This document shows, in pieces, positions 35,024-43,748 of a stretch of DNA of 64,000 bases; the stretch's first letter is position 1; every line of letters begins with the position of its first letter. The position numbers and the translations under genes are program-made. This DNA is from an uncultured Porphyromonadaceae bacterium (GTDB lineage: Bacteria; Bacteroidota; Bacteroidia; Bacteroidales; Muribaculaceae): assembly GCA_937989585.1 (NCBI GenBank), contig CALKRW010000042.1, forward strand, positions 1 through 64,000, in the 5' to 3' direction. Below the pieces are notes generated by a model, which was given only the letters and a program-made list of their open reading frames with translations, did no database searches and had not been told where the DNA came from.

Positions 35024-36652
35024 TTACTTTGAGAGTTGCTCCTTGAGAGCAGTGTATTTGTCGAGTTCGGCCTTTGCGGCGTCAGCCTTCTCCTGATTGC
35101 CCTCGTTCTTGTAGAAGTTGTATATGAGGGTGTTGAGCAGGGCGTATGTGTTGATCTGGTTCTTCGGGTTGGCGGGATTGGCGTTCTCGGGGTCCTTGTT
35201 GAAAATCGAGAGTTCGGTCTCGAAATCGGCTATGGCTTTTGCGTCGGGCTTGCCGCCGTTGGCCGATGTGTAGAGACGTCCGCGGAGGAAGAGGTACTGG
35301 TAGGGAGCGGCTGCTGCATCCTCACCGATGAGTTGGTTCATCAGTACGAGACCCTTGTCGGCATCTTCCTTGGCGAGTTCGAGGTTGCCGGCCTGCTGGG
35401 CGATTGATGCGGCGTTGCCGTAGAGCTGTGCGGCGATGAACTTGTCGTTGTTCTTGGCCTCGGGGTTATTATCGATAGCCTTTACCATGTAGTCGGCGGC
35501 GTTGCGGTAGTCCTTCATCGCATAGTATACATCGCTGGCTGCGGAGTAGAGCGAGGGGTCATTGGGGAATTTCTCAATACCCTTGAGGATGACCTGCAGG
35601 CCTGTCGAATCGTTGTTTGCGGCAAGGAGGCCGGCATAGATACGGTAGTCGGCGGCGTTGATGTCCTTCTGTGTGGCGGGGTTGTTGAAGAAAGCCTTCG
35701 CACGCTCCAGGCCTTCGGCCTTGCGGTCGAGTTTGTCAAGCGAGCGGATGGCGATACGCTGCAGGGTCACGTCGTTTGGGTTGCCCTTAAGAACCTCGTC
35801 TGCGGTCTGGAGAGCCTTGTCGAACTGTTCGCCTGCGAGCAGGAGAACGGCGTAGCGGGCCTTGTCCTCGGGGAAGTGGTTGGGGTTGTTGATGTAGTCG
35901 CCGTACTGACGCGCAGCCTGTGTCCATTGGCCTGTATCGTAGTATTTCTCGGCGAGTTCACGCTGTGCGAGGGCCGACTGGGGACGGCGCTGGAGGAATT
36001 CCTTGAGTTTCTCGATGGCATATTCGGGAACCACATAGTAGTATGTGTTGGCATACTTGACATAGCCCTCGGGATTGTCCTCGTCGAAGGTGATGGCCTG
36101 CTCATAGTCGGCAACGGCACCGTTATAGTCCTGTGCGTCGAACTTGCGGTCGCCCTCAAGGACGTAGATTGCGGGCTCTTTGTATTTGGATTGCTTGCGG
36201 GCTTTGTCGAGGAACTTGTTGATATCTTTCTCGTAGGCAACGGGGTCAGCGTTGTAGTATGCGCGAGCAATGTCGACGAGAACCTCGGTGTTCTTCTTGG
36301 CCAGGGACTGAGCCTTCTTGAAGTTGTCCTCGGCTGCGCCCTTGTTCTTGTTCAGCAGATCGAGTGCGCCAAGACCTACGTAGTTGTAGGCGTTGTCGGG
36401 ATTCGCAGCGATTCCCTGTTTGAAGCACTCCAATGCCTTTGTGTTGTTCTTGCGTGCCGAGTAAGCCTGACCGAGGTAATAATATGCCATTGCCTTGTCG
36501 GTCGAGGGATTGTTGAGGTTGCGTTCGAGCAGTGTTATGGCGTTACCGTATTGGCCGGCCTTGTAATACTCGATGCCGTCATTGTAGCCCTGTGCGGCGC
36601 CCGAAAGAGTCATCGCGCCGAGGAGCATTGCGAAGAATAGTTTCTTTTTCAT
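35024..36652 (-). CDS. Secreted tetratricopeptide-repeat protein
   Basis: A 542-residue exported protein (signal 1-20, LSGAAQ). About ten tetratricopeptide-type helix pairs run from residue ~22 to the end, for example YYKAGQYGNAITLLERNL, AYYYLGQAYSARKNNTKALECF and DYNGAVADYEQAITF. It is a scaffold for protein binding in the periplasm. In many Bacteroidales a TPR gene lies just after a PstS-like gene, near exbB/exbD/tonB. Here it follows a PstS-like gene by 358 bp with a terminator between, so it may be transcribed on its own. No enzyme motif. Confidence 0.9.
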   Translation of the reverse strand: MKKKLFFAMLLGAMTLSGAAQGYNDGIEYYKAGQYGNAITLLERNLNNPSTDKAMAYYYLGQAYSARKNNTKALECFKQGIAANPDNAYNYVGLGALDLLNKNKGAAEDNFKKAQSLAKKNTEVLVDIARAYYNADPVAYEKDINKFLDKARKQSKYKEPAIYVLEGDRKFDAQDYNGAVADYEQAITFDEDNPEGYVKYANTYYYVVPEYAIEKLKEFLQRRPQSALAQRELAEKYYDTGQWTQAARQYGDYINNPNHFPEDKARYAVLLLAGEQFDKALQTADEVLKGNPNDVTLQRIAIRSLDKLDRKAEGLERAKAFFNNPATQKDINAADYRIYAGLLAANNDSTGLQVILKGIEKFPNDPSLYSAASDVYYAMKDYRNAADYMVKAIDNNPEAKNNDKFIAAQLYGNAASIAQQAGNLELAKEDADKGLVLMNQLIGEDAAAAPYQYLFLRGRLYTSANGGKPDAKAIADFETELSIFNKDPENANPANPKNQINTYALLNTLIYNFYKNEGNQEKADAAKAELDKYTALKEQLSK

Positions 36653-36940
36653 GTCGTATTATGGGGAATTGTTGTAATCAGGAAAAGTTGTTTAATATAA
36701 CGCTTTGTGTACGGAAATATTATACTTGAGTCGAAAAGGCTGAAAACTAATGTTTTATGATTCTTGTATATATTTCGGACCGTTTAAAGGCCCTTCAGCG
36801 GTGTAAAGTTACTAATAATAGGATTTATTTGGTACCTAATGGTTGAATAAAAAATGTTGTCGGCGAGTTAATATCTGTTAAATCGCAGTCGACAGAATAA
36901 CCAATCATCACATATCATACTCGAATGCCTATAAAAATAA
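36653..36940. other. Intergenic, no gene seen
   Basis: The 5' flank of the TPR gene. A near-consensus minus-strand box TAACTTTA occurs at 36804-36811. No RNA gene or open frame of substance is visible. Confidence 0.5.
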
Positions 36941-36973
36941 CCCGGCATACATCCTTGCAGGAATGTTACCGGG
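36941..36973 (-). terminator. Terminator of the PstS-like gene
   Basis: CCCGGcATACATcC and GGaATGTtAcCGGG pair with a few mismatches. On the minus strand it lies 38 bases after the stop and is followed by TTATTTTTAT. Confidence 0.75.
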
Positions 36974-37010
36974 CCAGTAGTCGTATTCTATGCATGTGTC
37001 CGCGGAACGA

Positions 37011-37991
37011 TTATTCCGCGGTCTTTATTTCATATATATCTATTGGTACGCGGGCCGGAAGCACGCCTGTACGCATTATCAGACGCTGACCGTCGACGCC
37101 TCCGACAAAGGCATAGAAGCGGCTTGGAACGCCTGCGGTCGAAGTCGTGACCATATAAATCGGTCTGGTCAGCGGATATGTGCCGTCGTAGATGTTCTGC
37201 TGATAAGGCCGGTATGGAACCGCCATATCGCGCATCACGCCGATGGTCTTCACTCCCGCATTATCCATGGCCTCGTTCAGGGCAAGTCCGTTGACAGCCG
37301 TAGTATCGTTCTTGAGTTCGTCGGAGAGTTCCTGTCCAGACTTAAGGTCAAGGTCTGCCGTGAGCCATGTCACGCCGATGACGCCTATGTTGGCCGGATC
37401 CTTCTTGACCGAGGCAAGCACACTGTCAACCGAACCGGCCACGCTTACATTGGGACCGAACTTCTTTCCGTTCAGAAACGAATCCTGCATGAAGTATGCC
37501 AGCGATGACCCCTCGTTGTCGAGTATCACATTTATCCGTCGGTTCATGCCGTCGGGCTGCACGTCCTCCCAGCGTTGTGTCTCTCCGGTGAGTATGGCCG
37601 AGATTTCTTTCATGGACAGTCGGTCGACTGGATTTTCCTCGTTTACGATGAGCGCCACTGCGTCTACTGCAATCTTCTGGCTGCGAGGTTTCAGGTTCAT
37701 GTTCTCCAGGCGCTTTTTCTCGTCTGGCGTAAGGTCGCGGCCGATAACTATAATCTGGGCCTCCTTGGCGAATAGGGCCTCGATGGCTTCTTTCTGGGAT
37801 GTATATGTCGGGAGGATATGGTTGTTCTGCAGCCTGTACTCGAATATGTCGATTTCCTGTTGTATGATGTTGCGGAACGAGTCATCGCAATAGAGTGTGG
37901 CTGATACCGAGGGCTTGCGGTCCATGCACGAAGGCAGGGCGAGGGCGGCAGCCATCGCCAAGCCTAATAAGTAAAAAGGTCTGAATTTCAT
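37011..37991 (-). CDS. PstS-like phosphate-binding lipoprotein
   Basis: A periplasmic substrate-binding protein, 326 residues from the ATG at 37991 (MKFRPFYLLGLAMAAALALPSC). The lipobox LPSC gives a lipidated Cys22. An upstream in-frame ATG would add 17 residues without a signal sequence and is rejected. The fold is PstS-type (VDAVALIVNEENPVDRLSM, SMKEISAILTGE). No pstC, pstA or pstB follows, so it may be an orphan binding protein working with another system. It lies 72 bp after the small two-helix membrane gene. Confidence 0.88.
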   Translation of the reverse strand: MKFRPFYLLGLAMAAALALPSCMDRKPSVSATLYCDDSFRNIIQQEIDIFEYRLQNNHILPTYTSQKEAIEALFAKEAQIIVIGRDLTPDEKKRLENMNLKPRSQKIAVDAVALIVNEENPVDRLSMKEISAILTGETQRWEDVQPDGMNRRINVILDNEGSSLAYFMQDSFLNGKKFGPNVSVAGSVDSVLASVKKDPANIGVIGVTWLTADLDLKSGQELSDELKNDTTAVNGLALNEAMDNAGVKTIGVMRDMAVPYRPYQQNIYDGTYPLTRPIYMVTTSTAGVPSRFYAFVGGVDGQRLIMRTGVLPARVPIDIYEIKTAE

Positions 37992-38063
37992 TTTTTGTGC
38001 TTGCTTTAAGAATGTTGAAGCAGAAGCGGATTGGATCCGCATGGTATGGGGGCGCGGTCTGCG

Positions 38064-38354
38064 TCAGAACCGTGTGTCCAGTCCGGCATATGCGCGGTAG
38101 CCTCGCCATACGCCGTAAATCATCAGCAATACGCCTACGAGTATGCGTACCCAAGTGAACTGGTCGGGAAAACCGAAGATGTTCGAGGGGAGAACCATCA
38201 GGACGCCCATGCCGATGTAGACGATAATCATAAAGATGGAGAAGACGATGCGCATTCCGCGACCGGGACCGGCTGAGTTGCGGTCGTCATATTCTTCGCC
38301 GTGCATCTGCTCGCGATATTTTCTGAATTCCTCAGATTCGTTTTCGTGTTTCAT
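38064..38354 (-). CDS. Small two-helix membrane protein
   Basis: A 96-residue protein. A soluble charged N terminus of ~32 residues is followed by two membrane helices (IVFSIFMIIVYIGMGVLMVL; VRILVGVLLMIYGVWRGY) separated by a short loop. Conserved in Bacteroidales next to PstS-like genes. Function unknown. It precedes the PstS-like gene in the same direction. Confidence 0.78.
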   Translation of the reverse strand: MKHENESEEFRKYREQMHGEEYDDRNSAGPGRGMRIVFSIFMIIVYIGMGVLMVLPSNIFGFPDQFTWVRILVGVLLMIYGVWRGYRAYAGLDTRF

Positions 38355-38539
38355 GTCAGTGTGGTTTTTTATGGATGAATAGAGTGTCGATTACATTTCA
38401 AAATATAATGGAATGTATTTAAAATGTTAACGCACGAGAACGCCGAAAGTTTTTGAAAGTCCGCTACTTTGACATCTTCATTTCTTTCGTGACGGAATCT
38501 TTTCTTTTCGGGAAATCTCGGAAGGCAAATCCGGAATCA

Positions 38540-38598
38540 AAGTTAGGAAAAAACTTCTTAGCGAGCCCCGTTTTTAACTAAATTAACTTAAAAGCACA
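38540..38598. repeat. Direct repeat, copy A (59 bp)
   Basis: AAGTTAGGAAAAAAC, TTAGCGAGCC and TTTTTAACTAAATTAACTT occur here and again at 40621-40680 with four or five differences and one extra A. The copies flank the sulfatase gene in the same orientation. The 328-bp gap (38355-38682) otherwise holds AT-rich sequence and the decayed uvrA fragment. Confidence 0.9.
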
Positions 38599-38634
38599 TA
38601 GATCAAACGGCATAACCAATCGACTAGCCTAACC
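38593..38634 (+). pseudogene. Decayed fragment of the uvrA start
   Basis: Read from 38593 the sequence encodes S-T-stop-I-K-R-H-N-Q-S-T-S-L-T, which aligns with residues 2-15 of the intact UvrA at 40773 (S-T-Q-T-I-Q-H-N-Q-S-N-N-R-T). At DNA level GCACA(T/C)AGA(T/C)CA and GCATAACCAATCGA are shared with 40777-40806. The start codon and promoter are missing because copy A fuses the direct repeat straight to the coding fragment. A short uvrA-derived relic. Confidence 0.7.
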
Positions 38635-38682
38635 GAGGTACGACTCTTTATTGAGATGAACAAGAACGACCCAAAGGTAGGG

Positions 38683-40491
38683 CTATTTGATTTGTAAGTT
38701 GCGGCGGATGAAGGCGTCGGAGAGGTCAGAGGCGAGCTGGAGTTGGTCGGCAGTCTCGGCGTCGACGGGTGCGCCGACGATGCCTTCGCCTCCGGAGCCG
38801 AAGGCGGCTCCGGGATGTGCGGGCGACAGAATGTTGATGCCTGCTCCATGCCAGGGGTATTTGCCAAGTCCTGAGAGAGTCAGGATGGTGGGGTAGATGT
38901 CGACCTGGCCGACAGTCTTGGTGATTTTCCCGCCCACGGGGGAATTGAGGATAATGAGCGGGGTGTAGCGTCCGCGGGAGACAATGGGGCATGCGTCTGC
39001 GAACCCTTTACGGTCGTTTCCGAGGGCTTCGTGGTCGCCGATAATAACAATGAGTGTGTCATCGAAGTCGGGACGGCCTTTGATGTAGTCGATGAGGGTG
39101 TGAAGCTGAGAGTCAGTATAGTGGGCCATTGTGATATAGTCGGAAAGTCGCTGAGGAAGTCCGGAAACGCTGAACGACGGGTCGCGCAGATTATCAGGCA
39201 GACGGAATGGACTGTGTCCCGAGTAGGTGATAAAGGTGAGCATGCGGGTGCTTTTGACGGGCCAGTCATTTCCGAGACGCGCCACGCTCTGGCGCAAAAA
39301 AGAGCCGTCACTCAGTTTAGCCGGGTTGCCGATCATTTCGTCGAGTTCCCATGCGCTGCGGTCGACGAGAGCGTCGTAGCCGAACGAGCGGGCTATGGCC
39401 TGCTGATTCCATGTGATGGGTTTGTCGCAGGTGTAGATGATTGATTTAGAACCTGGATGGACTGAGGCAAAGGCTTTATTGAGCGAGGGATAGTCGTTGT
39501 TGGGGTATTTCATGCTGTAGACTGAGTTGTGCATGGGCATGAGACCGGTACAGACGAGAAGCTGGCAGTCGATGGAGCGTCCGGCGCCTACCTGGGTCAG
39601 GACGTTTGGCACATAGAGCGTGGTGCTGTCAGCAATGAGCGAGTTGATGTAGGGAGTTATTTCTTTACCACCTATTTTTGATTCAATCGGCCAACTCTCA
39701 AGACTTTCGCAGACGATAAGCACAAGGTTTTTGCGCGGGACGATGGAGTCGGGAGTTTCGCCCACGTGCGAGTCATGCTTGTCTATCCAGGTGCGAATAC
39801 GTTCTTCGGGCCATGATTTCTCGGCGAGATATGCATCGATAAGGCTATGTGCGATGTGCCCTGGAATGGTGTAGGTGGGGACTCCGGCCGTGAAATAATA
39901 GCAACTTTGGATGAGAGAATCGTATGCTTTGTAAAAACCGCCTCTAACGACGAATCCTATTGAACAGATGAAAGCCATTATCGCGGCAACTGCGCAATAG
40001 CGACTTTTTGAGTGAAAGATAATGGCATCTTTGTGTTTGCGTGAGTATCTTTGTGTCAGGAATATGCCACCGCAAAGGATAATTGGGAAGCCGATGTCGA
40101 GCAGCCTGACAGATTCGGTGACGCTTTCGGTGAAGTCCATTAGATTGCCCACAAGAAGATAACTTTCCGGCGGAATGGCCTGAAGATAGGTGCGGTAATA
40201 CATGAGATTCGCCTCCATAATTATGGTTGCAATTACAATGAAGGTCCATCCGACCCATTGACGGCGAGAAAGGACATAGGGCAAAGTGATAATCATGGCC
40301 ATGGTGAGATTGCATGTCCATAGCATCCAGTCGCTCATGGGTCTGAAAGTTGTACCGGCGCACCAGTCGATTAAGAACCAAAGTTGAAGAGCGATGGCTG
40401 TGAGAGTGAAAGTGCCTGTGGCTGAGCGCCAAAGGTCGCGGCCGGCCACAAAGTGAATAAAGCGCTTGAAATATATTTTTGCTTTTTCCAT
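38683..40491 (-). CDS. LTA-synthase-like sulfatase-fold membrane protein
   Basis: A 602-residue membrane enzyme of the alkaline phosphatase/sulfatase superfamily. The start at 40491 (MEKAKIYFKRFIHF) lies just after a TAACTTTG box; the longer frame to 40596 adds non-conserved sequence. Five membrane helices (to residue ~205) precede an outer catalytic domain. That domain has the metal site VLIVCESLESW, GAGRSIDCQ with Ser where LTA synthases have the Thr nucleophile, and GDHEALGND. Such enzymes transfer phosphoglycerol or phosphoethanolamine to envelope glycans; the acceptor is unknown. It is flanked by the uvrA-upstream repeats, suggesting insertion by duplication. Confidence 0.85.
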   Translation of the reverse strand: MEKAKIYFKRFIHFVAGRDLWRSATGTFTLTAIALQLWFLIDWCAGTTFRPMSDWMLWTCNLTMAMIITLPYVLSRRQWVGWTFIVIATIIMEANLMYYRTYLQAIPPESYLLVGNLMDFTESVTESVRLLDIGFPIILCGGIFLTQRYSRKHKDAIIFHSKSRYCAVAAIMAFICSIGFVVRGGFYKAYDSLIQSCYYFTAGVPTYTIPGHIAHSLIDAYLAEKSWPEERIRTWIDKHDSHVGETPDSIVPRKNLVLIVCESLESWPIESKIGGKEITPYINSLIADSTTLYVPNVLTQVGAGRSIDCQLLVCTGLMPMHNSVYSMKYPNNDYPSLNKAFASVHPGSKSIIYTCDKPITWNQQAIARSFGYDALVDRSAWELDEMIGNPAKLSDGSFLRQSVARLGNDWPVKSTRMLTFITYSGHSPFRLPDNLRDPSFSVSGLPQRLSDYITMAHYTDSQLHTLIDYIKGRPDFDDTLIVIIGDHEALGNDRKGFADACPIVSRGRYTPLIILNSPVGGKITKTVGQVDIYPTILTLSGLGKYPWHGAGINILSPAHPGAAFGSGGEGIVGAPVDAETADQLQLASDLSDAFIRRNLQIK

Positions 40492-40514
40492 AGATGTCAG
40501 TCTGAAATTCAGTT

Positions 40515-40522
40515 CAAAGTTA
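40515..40522 (-). promoter_or_regulatory. -7 box of the sulfatase-fold gene
   Basis: TAACTTTG on the minus strand, 23 bp before the ATG at 40491. It supports that start over the longer frame. Confidence 0.6.
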
Positions 40523-40620
40523 CGAAAGATTTCTTTTCGGCGTATTCCTTGATAAGTTTTTCCTGAACGTCGTCGGGGAGAGCCCGTGGGAGGCAAACTT
40601 CAGGGTGAAAGATTACCGGC

Positions 40621-40680
40621 AAGTTAGGAAAAAAACTTTTTAGCGAGCCTTGTTTTTAACTAAATTAACTTAAAAGCCCA
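40621..40680. repeat. Direct repeat, copy B (60 bp)
   Basis: Matches 38540-38598. Here the repeat lies 92 bp before the uvrA start and keeps its original neighbour sequence, so this copy is probably the ancestral one. No coding potential. Confidence 0.9.
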
Positions 40681-40742
40681 CAATTAATTGTAATCACGGT
40701 CTTGGAAAGGTCGGCACCGATTGTCATGTCACGGGAAATTTG

Positions 40743-40750
40743 TAACTTTG
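40743..40750 (+). promoter_or_regulatory. -7 box of uvrA
   Basis: TAACTTTG lies 22 bp before the uvrA ATG. An ATTG at 40720-40723 is a weak -33 box 19 bp upstream. Confidence 0.6.
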
Positions 40751-40772
40751 TAAGTTTAATAATCGCATCTTA

Positions 40773-43634
40773 ATGAGCACACAGACCATACAGCATAACC
40801 AATCGAATAACAGAACAGCCGTTGCGTCCTCGCGGCAACAGGATATCATCATCCGTGGCGCGCGTGTCAACAATCTCAAGAATGTTGATGTTGAACTACC
40901 CCGCAACAAACTCATAGTGGTCACCGGCCTTTCCGGGTCCGGCAAATCGTCGCTCGCCTTCGACACGCTCTATGCCGAGGGACAGCGGCGCTATGTAGAG
41001 AGTCTAAGCGCCTATGCGCGTCAGTTTCTTGGCCGTATGGCGAAGCCAGAGTGTGATGCCATATCAGGCCTGCCACCGGCTATTGCAATAGAGCAGAAGG
41101 TCAATACGCGCAATCCACGCTCCACTGTAGGCACATCCACCGAGATTTACGACTACATGCGCCTGCTTTTCGCCCGTGTGGGCCGTACGTTTTCACCCGT
41201 CAGCGGGCGCGAGGTGCGTCGCGAGAGTGTCGACGATGTTCTTGCACATATAGCCTCATTGCCAGAAGGCACGCGCATAGCCATAACTGCGCCGGTAGTC
41301 CTGCCCGAAGGTCGCCTCTTCGCTACACAACTTGAGGTCTATTTCAAGGCCGGTTATTCGAGACTCTACCGCGAGGGTGAGTTTATTGACATCGAGGAAC
41401 TGATGACTTCGGGGAATGTCCCGGCCACCGCCGACGGCTACAGTCTGCTTGTCGACCGCACGGTCGCGAGCAGCGACAAGGAAGAGGTTTCGCGTATGGC
41501 GGATTCGCTGGAGACGGCCTTCTTCGAGGGACATGGTGAACTTGACCTTGTTGTCTTCGGTGAAGAAGGACCTGAGACACGGCGCTATAATACCCGTTTC
41601 GAGGCAGACGGCATAACCTTCATCGAGCCGTCCGAGTCGATGTTCAATTTCAATAATCCTTATGGAGCATGTCCCCGCTGCGAGGGCTTCGGCAAAACCA
41701 TAGGCATCGACGAGCGTCTTGTGATTCCCAACAACGACCTTTCGCTCTTCGAGGACTGTGTTGTCTGCTGGCGTGGCGAGAAAATGAGTGAGTACAAGCG
41801 CGAGTTCATCTCTTATGCCGTACCACTGGGCTTTCCCATCCACCGTGCCTACCGCGACCTCACGCCCGAACAGCGCGACTTGCTCTGGAACGGTGTCAAG
41901 GGACACCGCGATGTCAGCATAAACGGCTTCTTCGAATGGATAGCCACTCAGCAGCACAAGATTCAGTACCGCGTCATGCTTGCACGCTATCGCGGAAAGA
42001 CTCTCTGTCCCGAGTGTCATGGCTCGCGTCTGCGTAGCGAGGCCTCGTATGTCAAGGTCGCCGGCAAGTCCATTACCGAACTTGTGACAATGTCCGTGGC
42101 CGATTTGCTCGCATGGTTCGAGAACCTGAGCCTCGATGCCCGCGAGAGCAAGATTGCAGAGCGTCTGCTGATAGAGATCAAGAACCGCCTCAACTTCCTT
42201 ACCAACGTCGGTCTTGGCTACCTGACACTCGACCGTCTTTCAAATACCCTGAGCGGCGGCGAGAGCCAGCGCATCAACCTTGCCACTTCGTTGGGCAGTT
42301 CCCTTGTAGGCTCGATGTACATTCTTGACGAGCCTTCTATCGGCCTTCATTCCCGCGACAATGACCGGCTGATAGGTGTTCTTCGCCGTCTGCAACGCCT
42401 CGGAAATACTGTGGTCGTTGTTGAGCATGATGAGGAAATCATGCGTCGTGCCGACTATATCGTCGACGTCGGGCCTGCGGCAGGACGTCTTGGCGGCGAG
42501 ATTATCTACCAAGGTCCTGTAGACGGTCTCGCAAGTGCGGAAAAGTCCTACACACGCCGCTATCTTGACGGCGAACTCAGCATACCCGTTCCACGTACCC
42601 ACCGCCGTTCGTCCTCATATATCGAGGTCAAGGGTGCGTCGGAGCACAATCTCAAGAACATCGATGTCCGTTTTCCACTCGGCCTGATGACCGTTGTGAC
42701 CGGTGTAAGCGGTTCCGGCAAGTCAACTCTCGTCCGCGATATCCTCTATAAGGCCGCCGGACGCCGTCTTGGCGAGGATGTCGGCACTCCCGGGCAGTAT
42801 TCCTCCCTTGGGGGCGATCTCGGACGTATCGGAGCGGTGGAGTTTGTGGACCAGAATCCTATTGGCCGCTCGAGCCGCTCGAATCCAGCCACATATCTTA
42901 AGGCCTATGATGCTATACGCAAACTTTTCGCCGACCAGCCGTTGTCCGTGCAGATGGGCTTCACGGCCGGACATTTCTCCTTCAATGCCGAAGGCGGCCG
43001 TTGCGAGGAGTGCAAGGGCGAGGGCACAATCACCATCGAGATGCAGTTCATGGCCGACATCACCGTCGAGTGCGAGGCCTGCCATGGCAAGCGCTTCAAG
43101 CCGGAGATTCTCGAGGTGGAATACCGTGGCAAGAATATTTCCGATGTGCTCGACATGACTGTCGACGAGGCCATCGAGTTCTTCTCACAGAGCAAGGGTT
43201 CCGACGAGAAGAAGATTGTCTCGCGCCTTCAGCCACTTCATGACGTCGGCCTCGGCTATATCAAGTTGGGACAGTCATCATCCACTCTGTCGGGCGGTGA
43301 GAACCAGCGCGTGAAACTCGCCTTCTTTCTCTCGCAGGAAAAGCCGGTTCATACGCTCTTTATCTTCGACGAGCCAACCACCGGCCTCCACTTCCATGAC
43401 ATCCACACATTGATGGATTCCTTCGACCGTCTGATCTCGCGCGGACACACCATTGTCATCATCGAGCATAACCTCGACGTAATAAAATGTGCCGACCATA
43501 TCATCGACATAGGACCCGAGGCGGGTGACGCCGGAGGCTGCGTTGTCGCGACAGGCACACCTGAAGAGATTGCCGCCTGCCCTGACAGCATAACCGGGCG
43601 TTACCTACGCGACAAACTTCCTTCTACGCATTGA
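40773..43634 (+). CDS. uvrA: Excinuclease ABC subunit A
   Basis: The damage-recognition ATPase of nucleotide excision repair, 953 residues. Walker A boxes are TGLSGSGKSS (51-60) and GVSGSGKSTL in the second half. ABC signatures are LSGGESQRINLA and LSGGENQRVKLAF. Zinc-binding pairs include CPECHGSRL and CEECKGEG...CEACHGKRF. Length is normal. It has its own promoter and terminator. The first ~20 residues are variable and, as DNA, were copied to 38593. Confidence 0.97.
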   Translation: MSTQTIQHNQSNNRTAVASSRQQDIIIRGARVNNLKNVDVELPRNKLIVVTGLSGSGKSSLAFDTLYAEGQRRYVESLSAYARQFLGRMAKPECDAISGLPPAIAIEQKVNTRNPRSTVGTSTEIYDYMRLLFARVGRTFSPVSGREVRRESVDDVLAHIASLPEGTRIAITAPVVLPEGRLFATQLEVYFKAGYSRLYREGEFIDIEELMTSGNVPATADGYSLLVDRTVASSDKEEVSRMADSLETAFFEGHGELDLVVFGEEGPETRRYNTRFEADGITFIEPSESMFNFNNPYGACPRCEGFGKTIGIDERLVIPNNDLSLFEDCVVCWRGEKMSEYKREFISYAVPLGFPIHRAYRDLTPEQRDLLWNGVKGHRDVSINGFFEWIATQQHKIQYRVMLARYRGKTLCPECHGSRLRSEASYVKVAGKSITELVTMSVADLLAWFENLSLDARESKIAERLLIEIKNRLNFLTNVGLGYLTLDRLSNTLSGGESQRINLATSLGSSLVGSMYILDEPSIGLHSRDNDRLIGVLRRLQRLGNTVVVVEHDEEIMRRADYIVDVGPAAGRLGGEIIYQGPVDGLASAEKSYTRRYLDGELSIPVPRTHRRSSSYIEVKGASEHNLKNIDVRFPLGLMTVVTGVSGSGKSTLVRDILYKAAGRRLGEDVGTPGQYSSLGGDLGRIGAVEFVDQNPIGRSSRSNPATYLKAYDAIRKLFADQPLSVQMGFTAGHFSFNAEGGRCEECKGEGTITIEMQFMADITVECEACHGKRFKPEILEVEYRGKNISDVLDMTVDEAIEFFSQSKGSDEKKIVSRLQPLHDVGLGYIKLGQSSSTLSGGENQRVKLAFFLSQEKPVHTLFIFDEPTTGLHFHDIHTLMDSFDRLISRGHTIVIIEHNLDVIKCADHIIDIGPEAGDAGGCVVATGTPEEIAACPDSITGRYLRDKLPSTH

Positions 43635-43675
43635 TGTGCATTGCCATCAGGCACAGATTCGACATTGCATAAAAT

Positions 43676-43709
43676 AAAAGGACTGAAGCCCGACGGTTTC
43701 AGTCCTTTT
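43676..43709. terminator. Bidirectional terminator between uvrA and mutB
   Basis: AAAAGGACTGAA (43676-43687) pairs with TTCAGTCCTTTT (43698-43709), loop 10 nt, T-rich on both sides, between convergent genes. Confidence 0.9.
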
Positions 43710-43748
43710 ATGATTAACGGGTGTCGGCTTTATCGCCGCATGTGAGAT

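Noticed and set aside
36653..37010. tRNA or small RNA gene in the gap
   Set aside because: No cloverleaf or other recognisable RNA; only a terminator and a weak promoter box are seen.
38540..40680. Insertion sequence or composite transposon around the sulfatase gene
   Set aside because: The flanking repeats are direct copies of uvrA upstream sequence, with no transposase and no terminal inverted repeats.
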